From a bacterium (GTDB taxonomy: Bacteria > Sumerlaeota > Sumerlaeia > SLMS01 > JAHLLQ01): 64,000 nt of DNA. The notes beneath the pieces are model-generated. The model worked only from the letters and a program-made list of their open reading frames with translations. It was not told the DNA's origin and made no database searches. How positions within the stretch are numbered: position 1 is the first letter of the stretch; every line of letters begins with the position of its first letter. Shown one piece after another: positions 18,302 through 27,388 of the stretch. Position numbers and translations under genes: made by a program. Location: NCBI GenBank assembly GCA_020444065.1, contig JAHLLQ010000003.1, positions 1-64,000 on the forward strand. Reading direction: 5' to 3'.

Positions 18302-19294
18302 ATGAGTGAGAAAATCCGATGGGGGATTGTTGGGACGGGGGGGATCGCGCAGGCGTTTGCTGCGGGGCTCTCGGTTCTTGAAGACGCCGAGTTGGTGGGC
18401 GTTGCTTCCCGGACGATGGAGTCGGCGAATCGGTTTGGCGAGAAGTTCAATGTTCCGAACCGCCATGTTGGCACGGAGGCGCTGGCTGCAGATCCCGACG
18501 TCGATGTCGTCTACATCGGAACACCTCACTCGATGCACAAGAGCGACACGTTGACGTGCCTCAATGGGGGGAAGGCGGTCCTTTGCGAGAAGCCGTTTGC
18601 AATGAATGTTGCCGAGGCCGAGGAGATGATCGAGTCGGCGAAGTCGAAGGGCCTCTTTCTGATGGAGGCCATGTGGATGTACTTCTTTCCGATGATGCGA
18701 CGTGTTCGCGAGATCATTGCGTCCGGCACGATCGGCGAGGTGCTGCAGGTTCAATCGAACTTCTGCTTTCGCGCGGAACGGAATCCGGAGGGTAGGTTGT
18801 TCTCGCCTGCGCTCGGCGGGGGAGCGCTGCTAGATCTTGGAATCTACAACGTGGCGTTGGGCCGGATGGTTTTCGATCGCGATCCGGAGAGCATCGTCAG
18901 CGCCGCGCACATCGGTCCGACCGGAGTCGACGAGCACTCATCGATCATCATGACGTACGATAACGGCGGGATGGCGACGGGGACTCAATCGATCAGCATC
19001 ACCGCCGACGCAGGCGCGTCCATCTATGGCACAAAGGGCAGTATCAAGATCCTGCCCGGATTCTGGAACCCAGACAGAATCTTTGTGAACGTGAATGGCC
19101 GAAGCGAAGAGGAGCTCGTTTGCGAACGCACCGGAAACGGCTATAACTACGAAGCGGAGGAAGTCATGCAATGCCTCAGCCGCGGCGCCGTTCAGAGCGA
19201 AGTGATTTCGTGGGAGCTGACGCTGGCGAACATGCGGATCCTCGATGAATGCCGTCGCCAATGGGGCATGACGTATCCGATGGAAGAGGCGTGA
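18302..19294 (+). CDS. Gfo/Idh/MocA-family NAD(P)-dependent oxidoreductase
   Basis: 330 residues; ATG 18302 follows AGAGGA. The N-terminal Rossmann domain shows WGIVGTGGIAQAFAAGL (GxGxxA-type nucleotide loop), and EKPFAMN carries the family's conserved Glu-Lys-Pro. The second half has MWMYFFPMMRRVREIIASGTIGEV, then GGGALLDLGIYNV, typical of the dihydrodiol or xylose dehydrogenase branch. It probably oxidises or epimerises a sugar. The adjacent convergent GH17 glucanase gene fits a role in carbohydrate use, but no direct link is shown. Confidence 0.92.
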   Translation: MSEKIRWGIVGTGGIAQAFAAGLSVLEDAELVGVASRTMESANRFGEKFNVPNRHVGTEALAADPDVDVVYIGTPHSMHKSDTLTCLNGGKAVLCEKPFAMNVAEAEEMIESAKSKGLFLMEAMWMYFFPMMRRVREIIASGTIGEVLQVQSNFCFRAERNPEGRLFSPALGGGALLDLGIYNVALGRMVFDRDPESIVSAAHIGPTGVDEHSSIIMTYDNGGMATGTQSISITADAGASIYGTKGSIKILPGFWNPDRIFVNVNGRSEEELVCERTGNGYNYEAEEVMQCLSRGAVQSEVISWELTLANMRILDECRRQWGMTYPMEEA

Positions 19295-19321
19295 GGCTTT
19301 GCGAGGTGCCGCTCGCAGGTT

Positions 19322-21151
19322 TCACGGCTCTCGCGAGTAGGTGATGTTCCGAACGGCGAAGGTGCCGTGGGAGTTTTCTTTTTCGCCCATGAAGGCGATT
19401 GCGCTGGTGATGTCTTTCAGGTTCGCGCCGTCGTTTAATTCAGCGATTGGCAGCGTGTAGGCCTTCCACTCGTTTGTGAGTGCATACTCTCCCTCCGGTT
19501 GGAAGCGCACGAAGTTGTTTACCTGCGTTCCGGCTCCGTAGTTGCCCGTTTGGAATCCGAGGTTGAAACTCAGGCCGGGATTGCCCTTGATTTCAAAATG
19601 CAGGGCGCCGTCGGCAAAGGCCGAAAGATCCTCGCCCGCGCCGCCGCTGAGTTCGAGCGCGCATCCCCACCAGTCGCCGGACCCGGGTGTGACTTCGATT
19701 GTGTGTTCCTCAGTCTTCTTGATCTCGCAAGTTCCTTCCCACGCATTGATGCGCAGCCTCGCGCTCGGATACGTCGAGCCCGTTGCCGGATCGGCAGTCA
19801 GACTTTGATGATAGACGATGTACTGGGATTCGGTGACGGGTTCGCCGGGCTGGCGGTTATTGTTCACTGAACCGATCACGGGAACATCTGAATCGTCGGG
19901 AGACGGCGGCGCGAGAACCTGCTTGAGGAGAATCTCTTCGGAACCGCCGTGGGTTTTCGTGATCGGGTGACCGCCGCGCGTCAGTCCGGCGAAGGCTCCC
20001 TCGTCGACAAGGTGCCAAAGGGCGTACTTGGCTTGTCCGCGAAGGTTGATCAGACCGAAGTGGTTCTCCGAACCGGCCGCGTTGCCGGCATCCTTCCACT
20101 GCTCGTCGAAGAACTCGAAGTAGAAGCAGGAAATGCCCTCTGCGTTTGTCCACTCGCGAAGGTGATCGTAGTAGAGTTTCTGCTTATACTCGTCCGCGGC
20201 GTGAGAGCCTTTCGGTCCGTAGAGGTGGGCATCGGTTGTGCCCCAGCCGGTTTCGCCGATGTGGATGGGTTTCCCCGGCGCGATGCTGTGAACATACGCG
20301 GCGGTGGCGGCGTACTGTGACTTCGCGTAGTCAATCGCTCGGGCCATCGCGGCATCGACTTGTTCGATCGCGGGCAGAGACTTCTCATCCTCCGGCGTCA
20401 TCCAGAAGTCCGAGTTATAGTGCGTATCGTGGAAGGGGTACGTGTGCATCGAGACGTAGTCGACGGCCTTGATGAGGGCGACGAGATCGGGCTTGTGGTA
20501 TTCGTCTCCGTCCCCGCCCCAGGATGCGAAGTTGTCGGAACTAGTGATCCAGATGTCCGCGGGGATCTCGCCCTTCTTCTTCAGATCCTGGAGGTAGTTC
20601 ACCCACTTCAGCACGATGCCGGGTTCCACGAAGTACGAGGATGCCCAGTGTACCATCGATTCGTTACCGACGGCGATGACTTTGACGATGTCCGGATAGC
20701 GATTGGCGAGATCGACCGCCGCATCGATTTCCTCGCGATTGCCCTCCTCGTTGCCGACTGTGTGATCGATACCATCCAGCCAGGCGTCTTTGCATTCAAT
20801 CCAGGCTCCGAGCATTACGTACATCTCAAGTTTCGGATCGGCCTGTTTGAGTTGGTGAATGGCCTCCAACAGGTTCGCGGACTGGCCGTAGTGCTGCGTA
20901 TTGTAGGTTCGGACGATCCGAATCCCCGCCGCGTGCATGATCTTCACGTCTTCCTTCAGTTCCTCGACGGTCGGCACCTGGTCGCGCGTCTTGTGACGGT
21001 ATCCACCAAAGGAAGCGGCCAGATACTGGGGATTCCCGAGGATTTGCTCGGGCGAGGGACTGGTTGCAGGCGCGCTCGGCTCGGCTGGGAGCTGCCCCGA
21101 GAACAGCCCGGCAAGGATTGTCGTGAGGATCGCGGCAAGAAGCTTCTTCAT
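19322..21151 (-). CDS. Secreted GH17-type beta-1,3-glucanase with C-terminal binding domain
   Basis: The start at MKKLLAAIL is chosen because it opens a good signal peptide; MVP at 21160 is also possible. Residues 35-330 form a GH17 TIM barrel: IRIVRTYNTQHYGQ, VIAVGNES with Glu164 as likely acid/base, SMHTYPF, and HIGETGWGT with Glu300 as likely nucleophile. About 200 C-terminal residues (SGDWWGCALELSGG, ALHFEIKGN, GLSFNLGFQTGNYG, FVRFQPEGEY, YTLPIAEL) look like a jelly-roll carbohydrate-binding module. It would cleave beta-1,3-glucans such as laminarin outside the cytoplasm. A palindromic operator candidate lies 106 bases upstream of the start. Confidence 0.88.
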   Translation of the reverse strand: MKKLLAAILTTILAGLFSGQLPAEPSAPATSPSPEQILGNPQYLAASFGGYRHKTRDQVPTVEELKEDVKIMHAAGIRIVRTYNTQHYGQSANLLEAIHQLKQADPKLEMYVMLGAWIECKDAWLDGIDHTVGNEEGNREEIDAAVDLANRYPDIVKVIAVGNESMVHWASSYFVEPGIVLKWVNYLQDLKKKGEIPADIWITSSDNFASWGGDGDEYHKPDLVALIKAVDYVSMHTYPFHDTHYNSDFWMTPEDEKSLPAIEQVDAAMARAIDYAKSQYAATAAYVHSIAPGKPIHIGETGWGTTDAHLYGPKGSHAADEYKQKLYYDHLREWTNAEGISCFYFEFFDEQWKDAGNAAGSENHFGLINLRGQAKYALWHLVDEGAFAGLTRGGHPITKTHGGSEEILLKQVLAPPSPDDSDVPVIGSVNNNRQPGEPVTESQYIVYHQSLTADPATGSTYPSARLRINAWEGTCEIKKTEEHTIEVTPGSGDWWGCALELSGGAGEDLSAFADGALHFEIKGNPGLSFNLGFQTGNYGAGTQVNNFVRFQPEGEYALTNEWKAYTLPIAELNDGANLKDITSAIAFMGEKENSHGTFAVRNITYSREP

Positions 21152-21256
21152 TGGAACCATCCAGAAAACGCAAGGGCGCGTGTGGAGTCTTTGCCCGATG
21201 GAAGGGGCAAGTGGCGGGTAGGATAGGAGGCGCGGCCGGGTAGCGCAAGGACAAAA

Positions 21257-21268
21257 GTTATCGATAAC
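21257..21268. promoter_or_regulatory. Palindromic operator candidate upstream of the GH17 gene
   Basis: Perfect 12-bp palindrome GTTATCGATAAC with partly symmetric A/T flanks, 106 bases before the GH17 start. Its form and size match LacI/GntR-type sugar-response operators. No regulator gene is nearby; the assignment rests on motif likeness. Confidence 0.5.
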
Positions 21269-21530
21269 GTTTGGTGGGGTGGCGGCGGTGAGTCTCTGGA
21301 CAGGCGACAGGTGGGTACCACGGCCCGCGGATTTTGCCTTCCCGGACATGCATGTGGGGGAGTGATCGGGTAAGAACTGGCAACCATCCGTGATTCGGGC
21401 GAATTAAGCCACACCTGATCAAGTCTCGTCTTGTCCCGAAGACACTCAGGGGCGACCATATGGCGCGGCCGGCAAAAGGGCCTGGAAGAGGGAACGGAAG
21501 AGCCTGTCGGCAAATTGGAGCTGATGTCCA

Positions 21531-24500
21531 ATGGGTAGATTGTTCTGTCCGCGAATTGCGAAGTCCATCTGGCTGGCGACGGCCATGATCAGCATTCTTT
21601 TGTCATGTGAGACGGGCTGGGCGAGCGAGGTGCTTGGCCAAACCACTTTGGGGACCAATGTCTATCCGCAAATCGGATACGAACGTCTGGGCCATACGGG
21701 AATGTACTATTTGAATTGCCCGACGGGGTCCGCCATGGACGAGGCCAATGATGCAGTTTATGTGGTCAGCAGTCTCGGTCAAATCTATCAGATCTGTCTG
21801 GGTGCGGGGGACGAGGATCCTGTCACCTCGTCGATCCTGACGCTCAGGCCTGATGAACGCATGCTTCGCGGCGGGGCAGTCGATTCGACTCGCGGTTATG
21901 GTTACTTCACGGCGAATACTGACTTTGGGAAGATCATCAAATTCGATTTGGGTACCCCGACGACGGTACCATCAAGAATTGGTTCTGTGCAACTTCCCTC
22001 CGACTTCGGCGGGGTGTATGATGTCGTCATCGATAGGGCGAACAACTACGGCTACTTCGTTACCAATAGCGCTCCCTGCAGGATACTCAAGTTCGATTTG
22101 GGCGAAGGCCCGGAACTGCCAGTCCTGGTAGGATCGATCACGCTGTTGAGCGGTGAGGACAGTGTCGATACGATTCAATTCGATCCGGTTCGGAACCATC
22201 TGTACTTGGCCGAATACGGAATGCATCGCATCATCAAGCTCGACGCCGGAACGGGCGACGCTGCGCCGAGTCGTCTGGGATATGTCTCGGTGGGGCACGA
22301 CTACTTCACGAATTCTTTCCGGGATGATGCCAATGGCTTTGTATACTTCATCGGCAGTGATGGGAAGGCCTATACAGTTACAATGGATGAGAGCGATAAC
22401 CCGACATGCAATTACGTGGAAGATTTATCGGACGACTTTGTTCGCGTGGTATGCTACGACAGGCTGAATAACCAGGTCTTTACACTGGATGCCTCCTCAA
22501 GTTCTGTGCTGAGAAAATTCCAACTGATGCCGGACGGACGTTCGGCCACGTTGATTGGCACGGATGCGCTGTTGTCGGATGATGAGACGCCTGTGGTCGC
22601 TGCATTCAACAGCAACACCGGTCGCGGGTTTTTTTTGTCCTACGAAACATATCCCGAAACCCCAAATCGAATGATCAAGTTTGCGGCGGACAGTCCGGCA
22701 GATCCACCCACACGAATCGGCCACATGGACCTGACTCCCCCAGAATCGTTTACGCTCAGCGGCGCATTCGATATGGAGGCCGGATACGGGTATATGTCCA
22801 CGAACGAATCAAAGGTGCCAGGCAAGGTCGTGAAGGTGCGTTTGAACACTGGCGTGGACGATCTGCCGGTTCGCATCGGTTCGCTAACCACCCGGGGAGA
22901 TGCCACTTCCGACATTGCTATCGATACGAGCCGCGGCATTGGTTGGGTGGGAGTTTCGGGAGAAGTGTGGCCACCATCCTTTCCGTCTTCGCTGGTGAAA
23001 TTCGATCCCGGTACGGGAGATGCGCCGCCATCCCCAATTGCCTCCTACGATCTACCATCGGTCGGTCCCTACATGAGTACGGTTCTTTATGAATTCTCGA
23101 ACAATATTGCGTACGTTGTCAGGGGCGGTGGGATCTGGAAGATCAATTTGGACACGGGAGCGCAAGTCGGAGAGGTCTTTGGCACAAGTTCCGGCTCCCT
23201 GGACCATTGTGCGCTCGATCCCGTTAACAATATCGGTTACTTCCTGGGGAAGCCCTTTCATCTGGAACTCGTGAAGGTGGATCTTGGCGGTCCCACGGAG
23301 ACACCGACGGAGATTGGTAAGGTAACTGTCACGGTGCCGATCACCGAGTATACCGGTTACTATTCCGGCCACTCGATCGGCTTGGACCTGGCCGAAGGCT
23401 ATGCAATTCTTGGTCTCGCGTTGGCTAACGACTTCCAACTGGCGAAAGTTGAACTGCGTGGACCAAATGATGCACCCATCCTGCTTGAGACCCTCAATCT
23501 GGGACCCGCCGAGTTCAGCGTCCTCAGCATGCATCTTGATCCCATCACCGATGAGGCCCTGCTTATGACGAATCAGGGACTCGTGAAGGTAGAAACGGGT
23601 GGCCTGAGCGGATCGATGTCGCGCGCGGCAGTTGATTACCTCGATTCCTCGGATCTCAGTCCGCAGACGATGGGGGTGGACGATTCGGGGTATCTATATC
23701 TCCTCGGCGGCGCTCTGCCATCGCTTGTGGTTAAGATGAAACCAGGCAGTTTCCAGGCAAGTGGGAGAGCCTGGTTCCAGAGATTGGACCCGGTGGTTCC
23801 TAATATGAATCCGACCGAGTTTCGCTTCTACCCCCATATTGCCGACGGTAACATCCGTATGGCACTCTATGATGATCTCAGTTACGAGCAGGCCCTCGTG
23901 TGGGAGTCTCCCTCCATTCCCATTACCAGTGCCGGCTCGGAAATGGTCATTCCAGTCAGTTCCGGAACGCCAAGTTCGCTGACGCTGAACGATGGAGATT
24001 ACTGGTTGGGATTCCAGATTGATTCGCCCCTGGCCGTTCCTTCGCTGACCGAGATCACTACAGTCGAGAAGGTCGCTGATGGGGCTGTCTTCTACATGGA
24101 CTATGGTCCGTTTCCCAATTGGCTGAAGATGGATCAGGCTGTTCACTACACGCTGTTTCAGTGGACAGCCTCGATGGTTTGTGATTCACCTCCGCTGCTG
24201 ACAGACCTGGTATGCGAGGATGCCGATGGTGTCAACTCGCCCACGGTTGGTTACACGAACAGCACGACGATTGCGCTGCTTCCGGCTGCAACCGGAGATC
24301 CTGTCGCGACTCAGTTGCAGATCAGCGAGGAGTCCAGTTTCACGCCGTACGTGACAGAGATCTATGGATCGCCGGTGCTCTATACATTGAGTAGTCCGAC
24401 GCAAGGGAAGCACACGATTCGCGCACGCGCTGCCAATTCTGTTGATGTTGGGAATATCCTGCAAACCAGTATCGTTCTCGACTCGATCGTTCCCACCGCT

Positions 24501-24818
24501 GTCATTTCATCTACTTCAGTGTCGAATGGGGGATTGGCCGAAGAAGGTTCTCAGGCCTTCCAGGTGACGTTCACGGAGAGCAACTCGATGACGACTTTTT
24601 TCCCGACGAATCCCGCGCACCTGTCGGTCAGCAACGCGACGATCAGTAATCCCATTCAAAACGACAAGACATGGGATTTCACGGTCACGCCCACGGGTTC
24701 GGGATCGGTGACGCTGCAAGTGCGGGCCGGTGCTGTGATCGATGCGGCCGGCAATGCTTCGACGGCCAGTTCAGTCTTCTCGTACTCGGTCAATCCTGCA
24801 TTCTGGGTAGTGCATTGA
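21531..24818 (+). CDS. Exported beta-propeller protein with Ig-like C-terminus and Trp motif
   Basis: 1095 residues; signal peptide ATAMISILLSCETGWA. The first 700 residues are about a dozen YVTN/NHL-like blades with the pattern I.KFDLG....P.RIG....L, then D...GYGYF.T or NNYGYFVTN. These resemble repeats seen in other secreted propellers. A jelly-roll-like region follows (DGNIRMALYDDLSYEQALVWES ... DGDYWLGFQI), then an Ig-like region (AVISSTSVSNGG ... VTLQVRAGAVIDAAGNAS). The end is NPAFWVVH. Probably a surface binding protein. A run of eight T residues near 22629 lies in frame, with no sign of a frameshift around it. Confidence 0.82.
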   Translation: MGRLFCPRIAKSIWLATAMISILLSCETGWASEVLGQTTLGTNVYPQIGYERLGHTGMYYLNCPTGSAMDEANDAVYVVSSLGQIYQICLGAGDEDPVTSSILTLRPDERMLRGGAVDSTRGYGYFTANTDFGKIIKFDLGTPTTVPSRIGSVQLPSDFGGVYDVVIDRANNYGYFVTNSAPCRILKFDLGEGPELPVLVGSITLLSGEDSVDTIQFDPVRNHLYLAEYGMHRIIKLDAGTGDAAPSRLGYVSVGHDYFTNSFRDDANGFVYFIGSDGKAYTVTMDESDNPTCNYVEDLSDDFVRVVCYDRLNNQVFTLDASSSSVLRKFQLMPDGRSATLIGTDALLSDDETPVVAAFNSNTGRGFFLSYETYPETPNRMIKFAADSPADPPTRIGHMDLTPPESFTLSGAFDMEAGYGYMSTNESKVPGKVVKVRLNTGVDDLPVRIGSLTTRGDATSDIAIDTSRGIGWVGVSGEVWPPSFPSSLVKFDPGTGDAPPSPIASYDLPSVGPYMSTVLYEFSNNIAYVVRGGGIWKINLDTGAQVGEVFGTSSGSLDHCALDPVNNIGYFLGKPFHLELVKVDLGGPTETPTEIGKVTVTVPITEYTGYYSGHSIGLDLAEGYAILGLALANDFQLAKVELRGPNDAPILLETLNLGPAEFSVLSMHLDPITDEALLMTNQGLVKVETGGLSGSMSRAAVDYLDSSDLSPQTMGVDDSGYLYLLGGALPSLVVKMKPGSFQASGRAWFQRLDPVVPNMNPTEFRFYPHIADGNIRMALYDDLSYEQALVWESPSIPITSAGSEMVIPVSSGTPSSLTLNDGDYWLGFQIDSPLAVPSLTEITTVEKVADGAVFYMDYGPFPNWLKMDQAVHYTLFQWTASMVCDSPPLLTDLVCEDADGVNSPTVGYTNSTTIALLPAATGDPVATQLQISEESSFTPYVTEIYGSPVLYTLSSPTQGKHTIRARAANSVDVGNILQTSIVLDSIVPTAVISSTSVSNGGLAEEGSQAFQVTFTESNSMTTFFPTNPAHLSVSNATISNPIQNDKTWDFTVTPTGSGSVTLQVRAGAVIDAAGNASTASSVFSYSVNPAFWVVH

Positions 24819-24860
24819 ATCGGAGTGGCCGATGGCGTCCGCTTTGACAAGGATGATATC

Positions 24861-25325
24861 ATGACTAAGAAATACGCCGAACTTTCGGTATGCTCTGATG
24901 CCGATGATTCCGATCCTGAGTATGTTACCCGCCTACTGGGATTGACGCCAACCCTATCGTGGAAGAAGGGAACCGAATATCAACGGAAGTGCTACGATGC
25001 TGACTCGAAGACATGGGGCACAACGCCGGAAGTGCATAGTAGAACCGTTTGGCGCTACTCCACAGAGTTTAACGTGCCGACGCAGAAAATGGATGACCAT
25101 ATCGAATTCTTGCTCGATGCGCTTACTTTGAGGAGGGCGCAGATTGAAGCGCTCCTCAATGAGAAGGAGCGATATTGGGTGAGTGTCGGGCTGTGGCGGG
25201 AGAATCGATGCGGACATGATAGCGTTGCGCTCAGTCGGGAATGGCTGCGAGAGTTTGCGGGTCTATGCCACGACCTTTGGGTCACATACATTCACCTCGA
25301 AGACGAAGAGGGCGGGGAGGAGTGA
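24861..25325 (+). CDS. DUF4279-like protein
   Basis: 154 residues; the ATG follows AAGGA, which fixes the start downstream of an alternative codon at 24825. Landmarks AELSVCSDADDSDPEYVTRLLGLTPTLSWKKG and VWRYSTEFN fit DUF4279, small cytoplasmic proteins often found in variable or toxin/immunity-like regions. The C-terminus is acidic (EDEEGGEE). Function unknown. Confidence 0.68.
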   Translation: MTKKYAELSVCSDADDSDPEYVTRLLGLTPTLSWKKGTEYQRKCYDADSKTWGTTPEVHSRTVWRYSTEFNVPTQKMDDHIEFLLDALTLRRAQIEALLNEKERYWVSVGLWRENRCGHDSVALSREWLREFAGLCHDLWVTYIHLEDEEGGEE

Positions 25326-25405
25326 GCGGGCGACGTTGCCCTTTCCAATATGACGACTGGGCACCCGTAGGTGTTCGGATTTGTGCGAGAGAATGGGAGG
25401 AGATG

Positions 25406-25849
25406 ATGGGGACTGTTCGTCGTTCTGCAGTTCTCTGTGTGTTGATGGGCATGCCTTGGCTTGTGGGATGTATGCCGGTTCAAATCCTGGGTGCAAGGGC
25501 TTCAGAGGAGTATGGTCCCGTGGCTGAGTTCAAGATAGCGCACAGCAGATGGCTATCTGACGAGGGCATTAATCGGCACGTGGTCTACTTGCGCGGTGGT
25601 CGGCTCTATTTGGGCCCCGATCTCGTGAAAGAATTCTGGCTCTCGGAACCCCTCGAGGTGAAGATGGGGGATGGCATCAGAATCCCACTGCTTGTGGACA
25701 AGCCGCCGATCGTCTGGGAAGAAAGCAACGGGGGGATCTCGGCGGATGATTGCGATTGTCGGTTTATCATCTCCATTTCGAAATTCGCTGATTCCGAGAT
25801 CAAGTGGCAGGGAACAACTCGATTCTGTATGGGTGACCTTGCCAACTAG
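25406..25849 (+). CDS. Putative lipoprotein of unknown function
   Basis: GGGAGG precedes two adjacent ATG codons; the second (25406) has better spacing. The N-terminus MGTVRRSAVLCVLMGMPWLVGC ends in a lipobox (LVGC), so it is likely an outer- or inner-membrane lipoprotein of about 125 mature residues. The rest (VVYLRGGRLYLGPDLVKEFWLSEPLEV) is beta-rich with a pair of Cys (DDCDCRF). I do not recognise the family. It follows the DUF4279 gene, and a palindromic repeat follows it immediately. Confidence 0.6.
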   Translation: MGTVRRSAVLCVLMGMPWLVGCMPVQILGARASEEYGPVAEFKIAHSRWLSDEGINRHVVYLRGGRLYLGPDLVKEFWLSEPLEVKMGDGIRIPLLVDKPPIVWEESNGGISADDCDCRFIISISKFADSEIKWQGTTRFCMGDLAN

Positions 25850-25851
25850 TT

Positions 25852-25912
25852 CGGGGGGCACGAAGCGTGGCTTCGTGCAAACAAGGCGGCAGCATGGCTG
25901 CCGCACTCCAAG
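25852..25912. repeat. REP-like double-stem element, copy 1
   Basis: Two adjacent perfect hairpins: GCACGAAGC/GCTTCGTGC around GTG, and GCGGCAGC/GCTGCCGC around ATG, separated by AAACAAG. A close copy lies at 27074-27132. On the minus strand it would read LECGSHAAALFARS, a spurious peptide of the kind such intergenic repeats produce. Extragenic, directly after a stop codon. Confidence 0.8.
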
Positions 25913-26027
25913 TGGCTTGCTGCTTCATTGTATTTGCTCTTGCCATGGGGGCCACGGGAGAGGTTTTTTAAGCCAGTGGAATTCCGGTGGGGGATTCCGC
26001 GAGATGGAGATTTCGAGGAGGGAAGAG

Positions 26028-26999
26028 GTGACTTTCTCACTTCACTCGGTATTGGCGAGTTTCATTCTGGTCTTCCTTCTATTTGTTCCGGTGAGAGGCA
26101 GTGCTTTCGGGCCGCTTGTCGCTTATGATGCGGATGCAATTTCAAGCATGTCTCTGACATCGGACCAAGTGGACCTTTTTACCCGCTTCACGCTCTATGT
26201 CGCAAATCCTGCTTCATGCGAGATTCTGAGTAAAGATCAGCGAGTTGCGAATGCGAAGGCGTTTGATGCGTGCCTTGATCTTCTGGCTGCGTCGGCAACA
26301 AATGAGCAGTTGAGTATCGCTGCTTCCCTGGAGACGAAGAGTTGGATGGCAAAGGTGCTCTTGATGGCAAGCGATCGCGCAGTCCGCAAGGATCATTATG
26401 ACCAAGTGATACACTATTTCGAACTCGACTATGGTACAGGATCCGATCGAGAGTATCCATCGTCATATCTATACGATCTTCCGAGAACAGAGGAATGGCG
26501 ATTACCGTCTGAGTATGGCCTTCTGCGTCCCTGGGATTATGGTGAAACGCGCAGGAAAGCACATGACTATTATAGGGTAAGGCGCGACGACATTGAAGCT
26601 CATGTCTGGACTGAGGATTGGGATCCTCGTGCGCTGCAGACTTTGACGCTGTACTTCTTTGCATTATCCCAACAACTCGACGAGTGGATGGCGGATGGGC
26701 GGTGTCGTGATCATCTTCGGGCCAATCGCAAGGCAACATTCCTTCTCATATCAGAGTTTGCGACTCAGGAAGGCCTGAATGTTCAGGCGGCCTTCTCCAC
26801 ATGGAGCCTTCATCCCGAGGAGACTGGCATAGATGTCGAGTGCTCATCATTGTTCGGGACATTGGATACGGATCGAACTGAATGGGACATGCTCTATGAA
26901 CAGGGACGTTCGATCGTCCGAAGTGAGTATCAACTCGGATTCACCGACATGAAGATGATTTACATCCAGGCGAAGTGGAACAGGGACCGCTACGAGTAA
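26028..26999 (+). CDS. Exported protein of unknown function
   Basis: GTG 26028 is chosen because GAGGAGGGA lies just upstream; ATG 26004 is a weaker alternative. A signal peptide or membrane anchor (LHSVLASFILVFLLFVPVRG) is followed by about 290 residues. The mature part is helical and acidic or aromatic (DQVDLFTRFTLYVANPASCEIL ... HYDQVIHYFELDYG ... LTLYFFALSQQLDEWM). No known motif was recognised. It lies with a lipoprotein and a DUF4279 gene between two REP-like elements, in a stretch that looks less conserved than its surroundings. Confidence 0.6.
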   Translation: MTFSLHSVLASFILVFLLFVPVRGSAFGPLVAYDADAISSMSLTSDQVDLFTRFTLYVANPASCEILSKDQRVANAKAFDACLDLLAASATNEQLSIAASLETKSWMAKVLLMASDRAVRKDHYDQVIHYFELDYGTGSDREYPSSYLYDLPRTEEWRLPSEYGLLRPWDYGETRRKAHDYYRVRRDDIEAHVWTEDWDPRALQTLTLYFFALSQQLDEWMADGRCRDHLRANRKATFLLISEFATQEGLNVQAAFSTWSLHPEETGIDVECSSLFGTLDTDRTEWDMLYEQGRSIVRSEYQLGFTDMKMIYIQAKWNRDRYE

Positions 27000-27388
27000 A
27001 CGCCCTCAATGAGACCAAAGCCCTCTGGGGTGGATCCAGTGGTTTGAGTGATTTTGTGCAGCGACTGCGACGCGGGGTGCGCGAAGCCTGGCTTCGCGCA
27101 AACAAGGCGGCAGCATGGCTGCCGCACTCCAAGATAATCCCTTCTCTACTCGTGTGCATCATTGCTGGGGCTGTGAGAGCAATTGGTGCACTTCCTGCCG
27201 GGAATGGCTATTGCTGCGCAGCCTATACTTAACTGCTGGCTGAGTGCGTTCGGACATGGACGGCGTCGATTGCGGAGGCTTTAGTTGGTCTCTCGCGAAA
27301 ACGCTTGCCATAATGTTCTGCTCAGCGTCAGTCTCCGTTGAATGAGAAATGCCCTATAAGGTACTTCGCTAAGGAGTCGTCTCCTATC
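27000..27388. other. Intergenic region holding a REP-like element
   Basis: 389 bases. It contains the second REP-like element (27074-27132) and the promoter region of the 1582-residue gene that follows. No RNA gene or small protein was recognised. Confidence 0.4.
27074..27132. repeat. REP-like double-stem element, copy 2
   Basis: Stem 1 is TGCGCGAAGC/GCTTCGCGCA around CTG, 10 perfect pairs; stem 2 is GCGGCAGC/GCTGCCGC around ATG, identical to copy 1. Where the copies differ in stem 1, both arms change together, so the hairpin is kept. Confidence 0.8.
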
